Source of the DNA: DASZIT01 sp963709665
GTDB lineage: Bacteria; Actinomycetota; Acidimicrobiia; Acidimicrobiales; RAAP-2
Reading direction: 5' to 3'
Assembly (NCBI GenBank): GCA_963709665.1
Contig: CAVPWU010000008.1
Span: 1-64,000 of the forward strand
Length of the DNA stretch: 64,000 nucleotides
In this document: in pieces, positions 6,936-14,990 of the stretch
Numbering within the stretch: position 1 is the first letter of the stretch
Layout of the letters: each line of letters opens with the position of its first letter
Notes under the pieces: model-generated
What the model was told of the DNA's origin: nothing
Databases searched by the model: none
The model's input: the letters and a program-made list of their open reading frames with translations, nothing else
Translations under genes and position numbers: made by a program

Positions 6936-7292
6936 ATGAGTGACGTAGCCCAAGGACCGAACTGGTGGATTGCAAGCGATGGCAAGTGGTACCCGCCGGA
7001 GCAGCACCCATCTGTCCGAGAGCAGAGCCAGACCCCTCCAGCAGGGGCACAGACACCGGCGTCCAACGGACGTCCGGCCAGCGGGGCCAAGGTCGGGCCG
7101 CAGTTTCCCGACCTCTTCAAGGTGGCCATGACGGGTTCGGTGGTGGCGGATGCCGTCACCGTGAACTCCCAGGACCCCCACGAGTACCGCCCCGTCACCT
7201 ACGGCGGCGGCAGTTCGGCCACGTTGACCAGCACCCCTGCCGGATCCTCGGATGGGGCCTCGTCGAAGCGGAAGTGGCGCAAGTCCCGCTGA
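6936..7292 (+). CDS. Short low-complexity protein with WWIASDGKWYPP motif
   Basis: 118 residues. The N-terminus (GPNWWIASDGKWYPPEQHP) matches a short aromatic module, similar to the DUF2510 tryptophan motif, that heads many acidimicrobial proteins (from memory). The middle is Pro/Ser/Gly-rich and the C-terminus is basic (SKRKWRKSR). No membrane segment or enzyme motif is visible. GGAGG lies 7 nt upstream of the ATG. The leader is notably AT-rich (6845-6915) compared with its surroundings and contains ATGTGT and ACACAT as inverted partners 19 nt apart. Function unknown. Confidence 0.7.
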   Translation: MSDVAQGPNWWIASDGKWYPPEQHPSVREQSQTPPAGAQTPASNGRPASGAKVGPQFPDLFKVAMTGSVVADAVTVNSQDPHEYRPVTYGGGSSATLTSTPAGSSDGASSKRKWRKSR

Positions 7293-7334
7293 GACGGGCT
7301 TGACGTCGAGCTTCGGAATCTGCCGGGACACCGG

Positions 7335-7354
7335 CACCGGCCACCGCGCCGGTG
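7335..7354. terminator. Hairpin between convergent genes
   Basis: CACCGGC and GCCGGTG form a perfect 7-bp stem around CACCGC, between a plus-strand gene ending at 7292 and a minus-strand gene ending at 7415. There is no T-tract, so it is at best a weak or Rho-assisted terminator. Confidence 0.3.
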
Positions 7355-7414
7355 GCACCGGTTGCCGGATCCGGGCTACCCCGGTCACCGCCCCACCCGG
7401 CGCGCCCGCCCGGT

Positions 7415-7936
7415 TCAGTCGTCGGTCGGGAGGTTCAGCAGGTCAGCCCACTCGTCGAGGCGGGCGGCCACCGCCTCGGGACTGAGCACCAGCGCCTCGG
7501 CCGACACCGCCGAGGCGATGTCGCGCTGGGCGGTGTAGTGGTGGGATGCCGACCGGAAGAGGGGGGCCCGCGCCGCCCGCAGCGCAGCCGGGGAACCGTC
7601 CAGGAATCCCCAGATGGTGAAGGCGAAGGCCAGGTCGTGGACGACCGGGGCCCGTCCCCAGCCGGCGGCCCGGCGCATGGCCACCGCCGTGCAGCCGGCG
7701 ATGGCGTCCTCGGCCGACTCCCCGGGCTCGAGCACCAGGTCCTCCTCGAACCGCCGGGCCAGCTTCAGGGCGTAGCCCTGGTCGGGACCGGGGGTGCCGA
7801 ACATGCGGCCCCGGGGCGGCCGGGTGGTCCGGAGCTCGGAGGGTCGGGACTGGGTCCAGATCGACGGCACGTCCAACCGGTAGGCGGACCGCACCTGGTC
7901 GGCCTCGACGATCGGTACGAAGGTGGGCTGGGTCAT
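7415..7936 (-). CDS. Conserved hypothetical protein downstream of cimA
   Basis: 173 residues with no motif I recognise. The sequence is globular and charged, with a Trp-rich middle (SHHYTAQRDIASAVSAEALV is typical), no signal peptide and no membrane segment. The start is fixed by AGGAG 6 nt upstream of the ATG. It begins 57 nt after cimA and is on the same strand, so it is probably the last gene of the leuB-ilvE-cimA transcript. A role in branched-chain amino-acid metabolism is possible only by position. Confidence 0.7.
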   Translation of the reverse strand: MTQPTFVPIVEADQVRSAYRLDVPSIWTQSRPSELRTTRPPRGRMFGTPGPDQGYALKLARRFEEDLVLEPGESAEDAIAGCTAVAMRRAAGWGRAPVVHDLAFAFTIWGFLDGSPAALRAARAPLFRSASHHYTAQRDIASAVSAEALVLSPEAVAARLDEWADLLNLPTDD

Positions 7937-7992
7937 GGGGAGCTCCTGGTCACGGGGTCCGGTACGGCAGGTCCGTCGGGCGGTCGGGGTGG

Positions 7993-9750
7993 TCAGCCAC
8001 CGGCGGGTACGGCCGCCCGGAGCAGACCGTAGACGATGGAGTCGGAGAGGGCCTGCCAGGAGGCCTCGATGATGTCCTCGGACACCCCGATGGTGGTCCA
8101 GGTACGGTCCCCGTCGGTGGAGTCGATCAGCACCCGGGTGACCGAACCGGTCCCCTTGGCGGAGTCGAGCACCCGCACCCGGTAGTCGACCAGGTGGATG
8201 TCGTGGAGCGCCGGGTAGCGGGTTCCCATGGCCGCCCGCACCGCCCCGTCCAGGGCGTTGACCGGACCGTTGCCCTCGGCGGTGGCCACGATCCGCTCGG
8301 TGCCCACGAAGACCTTGACCGTCGCCTCGGTGGCCCGGGCCGCCGAGTGGTCGGCGATGACCCGGTACGACTCCAGCTCGAAGTAGTGCTGCTCCCACCC
8401 GGTGGCGGCGCGCAGGAGCAGCTCCAGCGAGCCGTCCGCCACCTCGAAGTGGTAGCCCTCGTACTCGAGCCGCTTCAGCGAGTCGAGCACCGAGGACATG
8501 GCCTCGGAGTCGAGCTCGAGTCCCAGTTCGGTGGCTTTGAGGGCCAGGGTCGACCGGCCGGCCATCTCGGAGACCACGAAGCGGGTGCCGTTGCCCACCA
8601 GCTCCGGCGACAGGTGCTCGTAGGCGTCCGAGCGCCGGGCGATGGCCGAGGTGTGCAGTCCCGCCTTGTGGGCGAAGACCGAGGCGCCCACGAAGGGCTG
8701 CTGGGGGTTGGGGGCGATGTTGACCAGCTCGGCGATGTGGTGGGCCACCGGGGTCAGGCGCTCGATCCGGTCGGCCGGGATGGTCCGGACCTGCAGTTTC
8801 AGTGACAGGTCGGGGATGGTGGCCGACAGGTCGGCGTTGCCGGCCCGCTCGCCGTAGCCGTTGACGCATCCCTGTACGTGGGTGGCGCCGGCGGCCACCG
8901 CCGCCAGCGAGTTGGCCACCGCACATCCGCTGTCGTTGTGGAAGTGGACCCCCACCTGGGTGTCGAACCCGCTGAACACCGTGGAGACGATGCGCTCCAC
9001 CTCGTAGGGCAGGGTGCCGCCGTTGGTGTCGCAGAGGACCAGGGCCTCGGCGCCCGCCTCCTCGGCCGCCCGCAGGATCCGGGTGCTGAAGGCCGGGTTG
9101 GCCTTGAACCCGTCGAAGAAGTGCTCGGCGTCCAGGAACACCCGGAGGTCGTTGGCCAGGAGGAACTCCACCGAGTCGGCCACCATGGCCACCGCCTCGT
9201 CGAGCGTGGTGCGCAGGGCGTCCACCACGTGCATCTCCGACGACTTGGCCACGATGCAGACGGCCGGCGTGCCCGCCTCCACCAGGTGGCGGAGGGTCTC
9301 GTCGTCCTCGGCCCGGACGTTGGCCCGCCGGGTGGAGCCGAATGCCACCAGGGTGGCGGTGGACAGGCGGAGCTCGCCGTGGGCCCGGGCGAAGAACTCG
9401 GCGTCCTTGGGGTTGGCCCCCGGCCAGCCGCCCTCGATGAAGGTGACCCCCAGGTGGTCCAGCTGCTCGGCCACCCGGAGCTTGTCGTCGACGGTCAGCG
9501 ACAGGCCCTCCTGCTGGGACCCGTCCCGCAGGGTGGTGTCGAAGACGTCGACCGCCTCGGGCAGCCCCGGGAGGTCGAACTGGTGGCCCGGGCCCTCCAC
9601 CGGACGGCCCTCCTCGGCCGACCGGGCCCGCTCCTTGCCGTGGGCGTGGGACTCCTGGCCGGCGGTCAGCGGGTGACGGTGGGTGTGGCCGTGCCCGTGG
9701 GAGTGGGCATGACCCGGGCCGTCGTCGAGGGTGGGGCCCTCACTCGACAT
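7993..9750 (-). CDS. cimA: (R)-citramalate synthase
   Basis: A 585-residue enzyme of the isopropylmalate/homocitrate synthase superfamily that condenses pyruvate and acetyl-CoA to citramalate, opening the threonine-independent route to isoleucine. The TIM barrel starts with VFDTTLRDGSQQEG, and metal-binding HFHNDSG and NGYGERAGNADL are present. Residues about 450-575 are the regulatory LeuA-type dimer domain. FIEGGWPGANPKD and overall layout fit the long CimA family rather than LeuA. The chosen ATG lies within the 3' end of ilvE (11-nt overlap); an in-frame start 33 nt upstream also exists. The N-terminus is odd: seven alternating histidines at 14-26 plus His35 and His37, possibly binding metal. 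Confidence 0.88.
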   Translation of the reverse strand: MSSEGPTLDDGPGHAHSHGHGHTHRHPLTAGQESHAHGKERARSAEEGRPVEGPGHQFDLPGLPEAVDVFDTTLRDGSQQEGLSLTVDDKLRVAEQLDHLGVTFIEGGWPGANPKDAEFFARAHGELRLSTATLVAFGSTRRANVRAEDDETLRHLVEAGTPAVCIVAKSSEMHVVDALRTTLDEAVAMVADSVEFLLANDLRVFLDAEHFFDGFKANPAFSTRILRAAEEAGAEALVLCDTNGGTLPYEVERIVSTVFSGFDTQVGVHFHNDSGCAVANSLAAVAAGATHVQGCVNGYGERAGNADLSATIPDLSLKLQVRTIPADRIERLTPVAHHIAELVNIAPNPQQPFVGASVFAHKAGLHTSAIARRSDAYEHLSPELVGNGTRFVVSEMAGRSTLALKATELGLELDSEAMSSVLDSLKRLEYEGYHFEVADGSLELLLRAATGWEQHYFELESYRVIADHSAARATEATVKVFVGTERIVATAEGNGPVNALDGAVRAAMGTRYPALHDIHLVDYRVRVLDSAKGTGSVTRVLIDSTDGDRTWTTIGVSEDIIEASWQALSDSIVYGLLRAAVPAGG

Positions 9751-10669
9751 GATCGAGCCAGTCCTTGTACCGGTCCACCTCACCCCGCACGGTGGCGAAG
9801 TAGGTCTGCTGGATCTGCTTGGTGATCGGACCCGGCTTGCCGGTGCCGACCTCCCGGTCGTCGACCGCCCGGATCGGGACCACCTCGGCGGCGGTGCCGG
9901 TGAGGAAGGCCTCGTCGGCGGTGTAGAGGTCGGTGCGGATGATCTGCTCGTACGACACCGTGTAGCCCAGGTCGCGGGCGATGGTCTCCACCGACTTCTG
10001 GGTGATGCCCTCCAGGGCCCCGGAGTCCGAGGTCGGCGGGGTGATCAGCCGATCGCCACGGACGATGAAGATGTTCTCGCCGGTGCACTCGCTGACATTT
10101 CCGTCGGGGGCGAGCAGGATGGCCTCGTCGTAGCCGGCCCGGAGGGCCTCCACCTTGGCCAGAGACGAGTTGACGTACATGCCGGTGCCCTTGGCGGCGG
10201 TGGGCACGGCGTTGGGGTCGTGACGGCGCCACGAGCTGATCTTGCAGGAGACCCCGTTGGCCACCCCCTCGTCGCCCAGGTAGGTGCCCCACGGCCAGGC
10301 GGCCACCGACACGTTGACCGGGCAGGGAAGGGGGTTGAGGCCCATCTCGCCATAGCCCAGGTAGACCAGCGGGCGGATGTAGCAGCCGTCGTCCAGGCCG
10401 TTGATCCGGACCAGCGTCCGGGTGGCCTCGACGATCTGGTCGACGGTGAAGGGGATGTCGATCAGGAACACCTTGGCCGAGGCGAACAGCCGCTCGATGT
10501 GGTCGCGGAGGCGGAAGACGGCCACCCCGGTCGGCGTCGGGTAGGCGCGGATGCCCTCGAACACCCCCGAGCCGTAGTGCATGGTGTGGGTCAGCACGTG
10601 CACGGTGGCGTCGGCCCAGTCGACGAACTCGCCGTCCATCCAGATCTTCTCGGTCGGGGTCAGAGGCAC
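9740..10669 (-). CDS. ilvE: Branched-chain amino-acid aminotransferase
   Basis: A 309-residue PLP-dependent class IV aminotransferase that makes the last step of leucine, isoleucine and valine synthesis. Visible are the N-terminal MHYGSGVFEGIRAY motif, the PLP lysine in AAKGTGMYVNSSLAK, and the cofactor loop NVSECTGENIFIV. The start is GTG, four bases after the leuB stop. It overlaps cimA by 11 nt at its 3' end. This tight packing with leuB and cimA indicates one operon for branched-chain amino acids. Confidence 0.93.
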   Translation of the reverse strand: MPLTPTEKIWMDGEFVDWADATVHVLTHTMHYGSGVFEGIRAYPTPTGVAVFRLRDHIERLFASAKVFLIDIPFTVDQIVEATRTLVRINGLDDGCYIRPLVYLGYGEMGLNPLPCPVNVSVAAWPWGTYLGDEGVANGVSCKISSWRRHDPNAVPTAAKGTGMYVNSSLAKVEALRAGYDEAILLAPDGNVSECTGENIFIVRGDRLITPPTSDSGALEGITQKSVETIARDLGYTVSYEQIIRTDLYTADEAFLTGTAAEVVPIRAVDDREVGTGKPGPITKQIQQTYFATVRGEVDRYKDWLDHVE

Positions 10670-10673
10670 GGGC

Positions 10674-11693
10674 TCACAGCCTTTCTGCGATGGCGTCGCC
10701 GATGGCGGCGGTGGAGAGGGTCGGGTCCGGGGTGGAGGCGATGAACTCGGCGACGGCCTTGCCCACCCGGGCGGCGGCGTCCGCCTCGCCCAGGTGGTCG
10801 AGCATCAGGGCCGCCGAGTAGATGGCGGCGGCCGGGTTGGCCTTGCCGGTCCCGGCGATGTCGTGGGCGGCCCCGTGGACCGGCTCGAAGAGCGAGGGGC
10901 CGGTCCGGGCCGGGTTGAGGTTGGCCGAGGCGGCGTAGCCGATGCCGCCGGCCACCGCACCGGCCAGATCGGTGATGATGTCGCCGAACAGGTTGTCGGT
11001 GACGATGACGTCGTAGCGGCCGGGGTTCTCCACCAGGTAGATGCAGCTGGCGTCCACGTGGTTGTAGTCGTGGGTGACGTCGGGGTAGTCGGGGGCGATC
11101 TCCTCGACCGTCCGCCGCCACAGGTCCCCGGCGAAGGTCAGCACGTTGGTCTTGTGGACCAGGGTCAGGTGGCGGCGGGGCCGCTTGGCGGCCAGCTCGA
11201 AGGCGAAGCGGGCGCACCGCTCCGCGCCGTGCCGGGTGTTCACCGAGCCCTGGGTGGCCACCTCGAAGGGCGTGCCCTTCCGGAGGAAGCCGCCCTCCCC
11301 GGCGTAGGTGCCCTCGGTGTTCTCCCGGATGACCACGAAGTCGCAGTCGGGGGCCAGGGCGCCGGGCACCCCGGTGAAGGGCCGGAGGTTGATGTAGAGG
11401 TCGAGGTCGAAGCGGAGCTTGAGGAGCAGGCCCCGTTCCAGGGTGCCGGGCGGGACGTCGGTGGAGCCCACCGGGGGACCGATGGCGCCGAGGAGGATGG
11501 CGTCCTGGCCCTTCAGCCCCTCGAAGTCGGCGTCGGGCAGGACGTCCCCGGTCCGGAGGTAGCGGGCCGCCCCCAGGTCGTACTCGGTGGTGTCGAGGGA
11601 CACCCCGGACGCCGCCACCACCTTCAGCGCCTCGCTCACCACCTCGGGGCCGATGCCGTCGCCCCCGATGATCCCTACCCTGTACGTGCTCAC
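10674..11693 (-). CDS. leuB: 3-isopropylmalate dehydrogenase
   Basis: A 339-residue NAD-dependent oxidative decarboxylase of the isocitrate/isopropylmalate dehydrogenase family. Motifs seen: GGDGIGPEVV at the N-terminus, the substrate-binding LERGLLLKLRFDLDLYINLRP, the catalytic-site segment THDYNHVDASCIYLV, and VTDNLFGDIITDLAGA for Mg/NAD binding. The start is GTG with a GAGGGA-type ribosome site. It is the first gene of leuB-ilvE-cimA. An intrinsic terminator closing the tsaC operon lies about 95 nt upstream, so its promoter should fall at 11694-11787. Confidence 0.92.
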   Translation of the reverse strand: MSTYRVGIIGGDGIGPEVVSEALKVVAASGVSLDTTEYDLGAARYLRTGDVLPDADFEGLKGQDAILLGAIGPPVGSTDVPPGTLERGLLLKLRFDLDLYINLRPFTGVPGALAPDCDFVVIRENTEGTYAGEGGFLRKGTPFEVATQGSVNTRHGAERCARFAFELAAKRPRRHLTLVHKTNVLTFAGDLWRRTVEEIAPDYPDVTHDYNHVDASCIYLVENPGRYDVIVTDNLFGDIITDLAGAVAGGIGYAASANLNPARTGPSLFEPVHGAAHDIAGTGKANPAAAIYSAALMLDHLGEADAAARVGKAVAEFIASTPDPTLSTAAIGDAIAERL

Positions 11694-11787
11694 TGTCCGT
11701 TCCCTCTTGTTCGTCTGTCGTGCCGGTCTGCGACCGTGCCCGTCGGGTATACCGTTCCGGTGCGCCCGACCCCGGTGTCGGAAATTG

Positions 11788-11812
11788 AAAAACCGCCCAC
11801 GCAGTGGACGGT
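11788..11812 (-). terminator. Intrinsic terminator after tsaC
   Basis: On the minus strand ACCGTCCAC pairs with GTGGGCGGT (nine pairs, one G-T) around TGC and is followed by TTTTT. It is the best-formed terminator in the window and separates the prfA-prmC-tsaC unit from leuB. Confidence 0.7.
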
Positions 11813-11816
11813 CAGG

Positions 11817-11843
11817 AGGTACATACCGGGTCGGTGTGTACCT
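11817..11843. repeat. Inverted repeat AGGTACA/TGTACCT
   Basis: Perfect 7-bp arms with a 13-nt spacer just upstream of the terminator between tsaC and leuB. It may be an operator or an RNA stem; no regulator is recognisable nearby. Confidence 0.35.
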
Positions 11844-11952
11844 AGTCGAGAATAATTACGTTCCGTCGGGAGGCGCGGACTGGTTTCATCAGGACTCCAG
11901 TGTCCCCCGCGGAGCACCGCACCGTCAACCGGGGGGCCTCCATCGGCGGACC

Positions 11953-12597
11953 TCAGCCTCCTTGGACCACCCCCCAGGGAAGGGCGCCCTCCCGGAGGCA
12001 ACGGGAGGCCGGCCCCCGGCACTCCACCACCGTCGAGGGAAGTCCGTCGCACACCCCGCCGTCGACCACCGCCGCCAACCTGACGGCCGGGGGCGGCCCG
12101 GCCAGCGGCGCCTCGAAGGCGGCCAGCACCTCCTCGGCCGACCTGGCCGGGGGCCGGCCGTGGGCGTTGGCACTGGTGACGGCCAGCGGTCCCACCGCCC
12201 GGCACAGGGCCCGGATCACCGGGTGGTCGGGCCAACGCACGCCCACCGTCCACCTCCCCGAAGAGCCGCCGCCCAGGTCGACGTCGAACCCCCGGCGTCG
12301 GGGGACCACCAGGGTCAGGGCCCCCGGCCAGTACCGGTCGGCCAGCTCCCGGGCGGCCGGCTCCAGGTCCCCGGCCACCGACTCCACCTGCTCGGGTCCG
12401 GCCACCAGCACCGGGATGGCCACCGAGACCGGCCGTTCCTTCAGCGCGAAGAGCCGCTCCACCGCTCCGGCCTGGAACGGATCGGCGGCCACCCCGTAGA
12501 CGGTGTCGGTGGGGACGGCCACCACGGCGCCGTCCCGGAGGAGTTCGGCCGCCCGGGCGACGGCCGCCGGGTCCTGGGCCGGGAGGAGGGACGCCAC
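11953..12597 (-). CDS. tsaC: Threonylcarbamoyl-AMP synthase (Sua5/YrdC family)
   Basis: A 214-residue YrdC/Sua5-fold enzyme that makes threonylcarbamoyl-AMP for t6A37 in ANN-decoding tRNAs. Seen: the conserved N-terminal PTDTVYGVAADPF, the ATP/threonine-binding KERPVSVAIPVLV, YWPGALTLVV, and VGVRWPDHPVIRALC then LAVTSANAHG. Only the YrdC domain is present; there is no C-terminal Sua5 domain. The GTG start lies one base after the prmC stop. The gene is last in the prfA-prmC-tsaC unit and is followed by an intrinsic terminator. Confidence 0.9.
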   Translation of the reverse strand: MASLLPAQDPAAVARAAELLRDGAVVAVPTDTVYGVAADPFQAGAVERLFALKERPVSVAIPVLVAGPEQVESVAGDLEPAARELADRYWPGALTLVVPRRRGFDVDLGGGSSGRWTVGVRWPDHPVIRALCRAVGPLAVTSANAHGRPPARSAEEVLAAFEAPLAGPPPAVRLAAVVDGGVCDGLPSTVVECRGPASRCLREGALPWGVVQGG

Positions 12598-12598
12598 C

Positions 12599-13510
12599 TC
12601 AGCGCCTCGCCACCAGCATCCGGGTGCGGCCGGCCAGGTCCGGCTCGGTCCGGGCCGCCGCCAACCCGGCCCGGTGGGCCGCACCGGTGGCGGCATCCGC
12701 CTGGTGGGGGGCGATCTCCACCACCAGCGCCCCGCCGGGCCGGAGCCACCGGGCCGCCCCCGCCACCACCGCCTCCACATCGGCCATGCCGCCCGCCCCA
12801 CCGGTCCCGTCGGCGGCCACCAGAGCCGACTCGGGCTCCCACTCCCGGACCCCGGCGTCGAGGCCGGCCAGCTCGTGTCCGGCCACGTACGGCGGGTTGG
12901 ACACCACCAGATCGAACTCCCCGCACCGCCCGGGCGGCAGGGCCGAGAACCACCACCCCTGGGCCAGTCGTACCGAGGCGCCGCTCCCGTCGATCCGCTC
13001 GGACAGGCCGGCGAGATTGGTCGCCGCTACCTCGAGCGCCGGTGCCGAGCGATCGGTGGCCCAGACCTCGAGGCCCGGCCACGACGGCCCGGCCTCCACG
13101 GCCAGCGACAGGGCGATGGCCCCCGAGCCAGTGCCCAGGTCGGCCACCAGCGGCGCCCGACCCGGCCCGCCGGGGCCACCCAGGACCGCATGCAGCTCGG
13201 CCAGGGCCACCTCGACCACCCGCTCGGTCTCCGGTCGGGGGATCAGGACCCGACGGTCGACCTGCAGCTCGATGGAACGGAACGGCCAGGTCCCCAGCAC
13301 GTACTGCAGCGGCTCGCCGGCCAGGCGCCGCTCCGCCAGTCGACGGAACGCCGACTCCCGTCCACCGGAGGCGACCGCCGGGCCGTCGACCTCCTCGAGG
13401 ATCCACCGGGCCTCCCGGGGAGGCAACCCGGCGCCGACCGCCCACGCCAGCAGGGCGGGGCCGAGGTCGTCGACCGTCGCCCGGCGACCGCCGTCCACCG
13501 CCACCGTCAC
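12599..13510 (-). CDS. prmC: Peptide chain release factor N5-glutamine methyltransferase
   Basis: A 303-residue SAM-dependent enzyme that methylates the GGQ glutamine of release factors. N-terminal helical domain about 1-90 with GEPLQYVLGTWPF; SAM motif DLGTGSGAIALSL; catalytic NPPY in VVSNPPYVAGHE. Its GTG start overlaps the prfA stop (GTGA), so enzyme and substrate are translationally coupled. tsaC follows after one base. Confidence 0.93.
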   Translation of the reverse strand: MTVAVDGGRRATVDDLGPALLAWAVGAGLPPREARWILEEVDGPAVASGGRESAFRRLAERRLAGEPLQYVLGTWPFRSIELQVDRRVLIPRPETERVVEVALAELHAVLGGPGGPGRAPLVADLGTGSGAIALSLAVEAGPSWPGLEVWATDRSAPALEVAATNLAGLSERIDGSGASVRLAQGWWFSALPPGRCGEFDLVVSNPPYVAGHELAGLDAGVREWEPESALVAADGTGGAGGMADVEAVVAGAARWLRPGGALVVEIAPHQADAATGAAHRAGLAAARTEPDLAGRTRMLVARR

Positions 13511-14571
13511 TCCCCGGAGAGCTGCCGGGCCCGCTTGTCGGCCATCAGCGCATCGGTCAGCTCGTCGAGATCGCCCATCAGCACCCGGTCGAGCTTGTGC
13601 AGGGTCAGCTTCACCCGGTGGTCGGTGACCCGGTTCTCCTTGTAGTTGTAGGTCCGGATCTTCTCCGAGCGCCCCCCACCCCCCACCTGGCTACGGCGGG
13701 CGGCCGACAGCTCGGCGGCCTGGCGGTCCTGCTCGGCCTTGAGGAGGCGGGCCCGGAGGACGATCATCGCCTTGGCCCGGTTCTGGATCTGGCTCTTCTC
13801 GTCCTGCATGGCCACCACGATCCCGGTGGGGAGGTGGGTGATCCGCACCGCCGAGTCGGTGGTGTTGACCGACTGGCCGCCCGGGCCGGTCGAACGGTAG
13901 ACGTCGACCTTGAGGTCGCCGGGGTCGATGGCCACATCGACCTCCTCGGCCTCGGGGAGCACGGCCACCGCCGCCGCCGAGGTGTGGATGCGGCCCTGGG
14001 ACTCGGTCACCGGCACCCGCTGGACCCGGTGGGGGCCGCCCTCGTGCTCCAGGCGCTGCCAGGCGTCCTCCCCCTTGACGATGAAGGTCACGTCGTTGAG
14101 CCCGTCGCGGTCCGACGGGCTGGAGGACAGCACCTCGGTCTTCCACCCGCGGTGGGCGGCGTACCGGGTGTACATGTCGAAGAGGTCCTTGGCGAAGAGG
14201 TTGGCCTCCTCGCCGCCCTCCGCCCCGCGGATCTCCATGATGACGTTGCGCCCGGCGTTGGGATCACGGGGGAGCAACAGCAGGCGGAGCTCCTCCTCGA
14301 GTCGGGCGATGTCCGCCTCGGCGGTCTCGACCTCCGCCCGGGCCAGCTCCCGCTCGTCGCCGGCGGAGTCGGCCACCATCTCCCGGGCGGTGGCCAGGTC
14401 GGCCTCGGCCTGCTGGAGCCGGCGCCAGGTGCCGACCACCTCGTCCAGCTCCTTGTGGCGACGCGACAGCACCCGGAGGCGGTCGGGGTCCGACGAGGTG
14501 CCGGGGTCCTCGAGCTCGGTGACCACCGTTTCGTACTCGCGTTCGAGCTCGCCGAGGCGGTCGTTCAGCAC
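13507..14571 (-). CDS. prfA: Peptide chain release factor 1
   Basis: A 354-residue class I release factor that reads UAA and UAG. The codon-recognition tripeptide is PVT in RVPVTESQGRIHTS (the PxT of RF1), and the peptidyl-tRNA hydrolysis motif is GGQ in STGPGGQSVN. The GTG start has TACCCT exactly 6 nt upstream and no ribosome site, so the transcript is probably leaderless. This gives prfA-prmC-tsaC a promoter separate from rpmE. Confidence 0.95.
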   Translation of the reverse strand: MLNDRLGELEREYETVVTELEDPGTSSDPDRLRVLSRRHKELDEVVGTWRRLQQAEADLATAREMVADSAGDERELARAEVETAEADIARLEEELRLLLLPRDPNAGRNVIMEIRGAEGGEEANLFAKDLFDMYTRYAAHRGWKTEVLSSSPSDRDGLNDVTFIVKGEDAWQRLEHEGGPHRVQRVPVTESQGRIHTSAAAVAVLPEAEEVDVAIDPGDLKVDVYRSTGPGGQSVNTTDSAVRITHLPTGIVVAMQDEKSQIQNRAKAMIVLRARLLKAEQDRQAAELSAARRSQVGGGGRSEKIRTYNYKENRVTDHRVKLTLHKLDRVLMGDLDELTDALMADKRARQLSGE

Positions 14572-14577
14572 GGACCA

Positions 14578-14583
14578 AGGGTA
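14578..14583 (-). promoter_or_regulatory. -10 hexamer of leaderless prfA promoter
   Basis: TACCCT on the minus strand, 6 nt before the GTG start. It fits the TAnnnT pattern repeated at other leaderless starts in this window. Confidence 0.5.
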
Positions 14584-14625
14584 CCGGTCAAGGTGGGCGT
14601 CACCACGCCGGGTGGGCCGGCGTCA

Positions 14626-14649
14626 CCGACCGGGGTCGATCCCGGTCGG
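14626..14649. terminator. Strong hairpin between rpmE and prfA
   Basis: CCGACCGGG and CCCGGTCGG are perfect 9-bp arms around GTCGAT, directly after the rpmE stop. No T-tract follows, so termination or mRNA 3' end protection are both possible. Confidence 0.4.
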
Positions 14650-14654
14650 GTGGC

Positions 14655-14891
14655 TCAGGAGGCCGTGGACTTCGTGGACTTCTTGCGGGCGCCGGCGGTG
14701 GCGTAGCGGCGCTGGAAGCGCTCGACGCGCCCACCCGAGTCGACCAGCTTCTGCTTGCCGGTGAAGAACGGGTGGCACTCGTTGCACAGCTCGAGGTGGA
14801 CGTCCTCCTTGGTGGAGTGCGTCGTGAAGGTGTTGCCACACGAACAGTGCACGGTGGCGACGACGTAGTTGGGGTGGATGTCAGGCTTCAT
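14655..14891 (-). CDS. rpmE: 50S ribosomal protein L31 (zinc-binding type)
   Basis: 78 residues with the family start MKPDIHPNYVVATVHCSCGNTF and the signature CNECHPFFTGKQKLVDSGGRVERF. The Cys16, Cys18 (CSC) and CNEC cysteines give the zinc-binding (C+) form, which is the form expressed when zinc is sufficient. The lysine-rich tail after residue 65 is longer than usual. GGGAG lies upstream of the ATG. It follows rho on the same strand, as in many actinobacteria. Confidence 0.95.
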   Translation of the reverse strand: MKPDIHPNYVVATVHCSCGNTFTTHSTKEDVHLELCNECHPFFTGKQKLVDSGGRVERFQRRYATAGARKKSTKSTAS

Positions 14892-14990
14892 TGGAGTCTC
14901 CCGTGCTGGCGACGGACCGGAGCCGTCCGGCTCCCGCGTTCGCGGCTTGGCAAGCATACCGGCTGGGCGGATGCCGCCGATCGGCGGTGG

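Noticed and set aside
9731..10744. Long plus-strand open frames opposite ilvE and cimA, with similar long antisense frames opposite most core genes
   Set aside because: They mirror the third-position G+C bias of the real minus-strand genes and have low-complexity Gly/Val/His-rich translations with no start signals.
11071..11090. G+GTGACGTC copy inside leuB as part of the GGTGACGT repeat family
   Set aside because: A single hit in coding DNA on the strand opposite the gene, as chance predicts at this G+C; not near the island.
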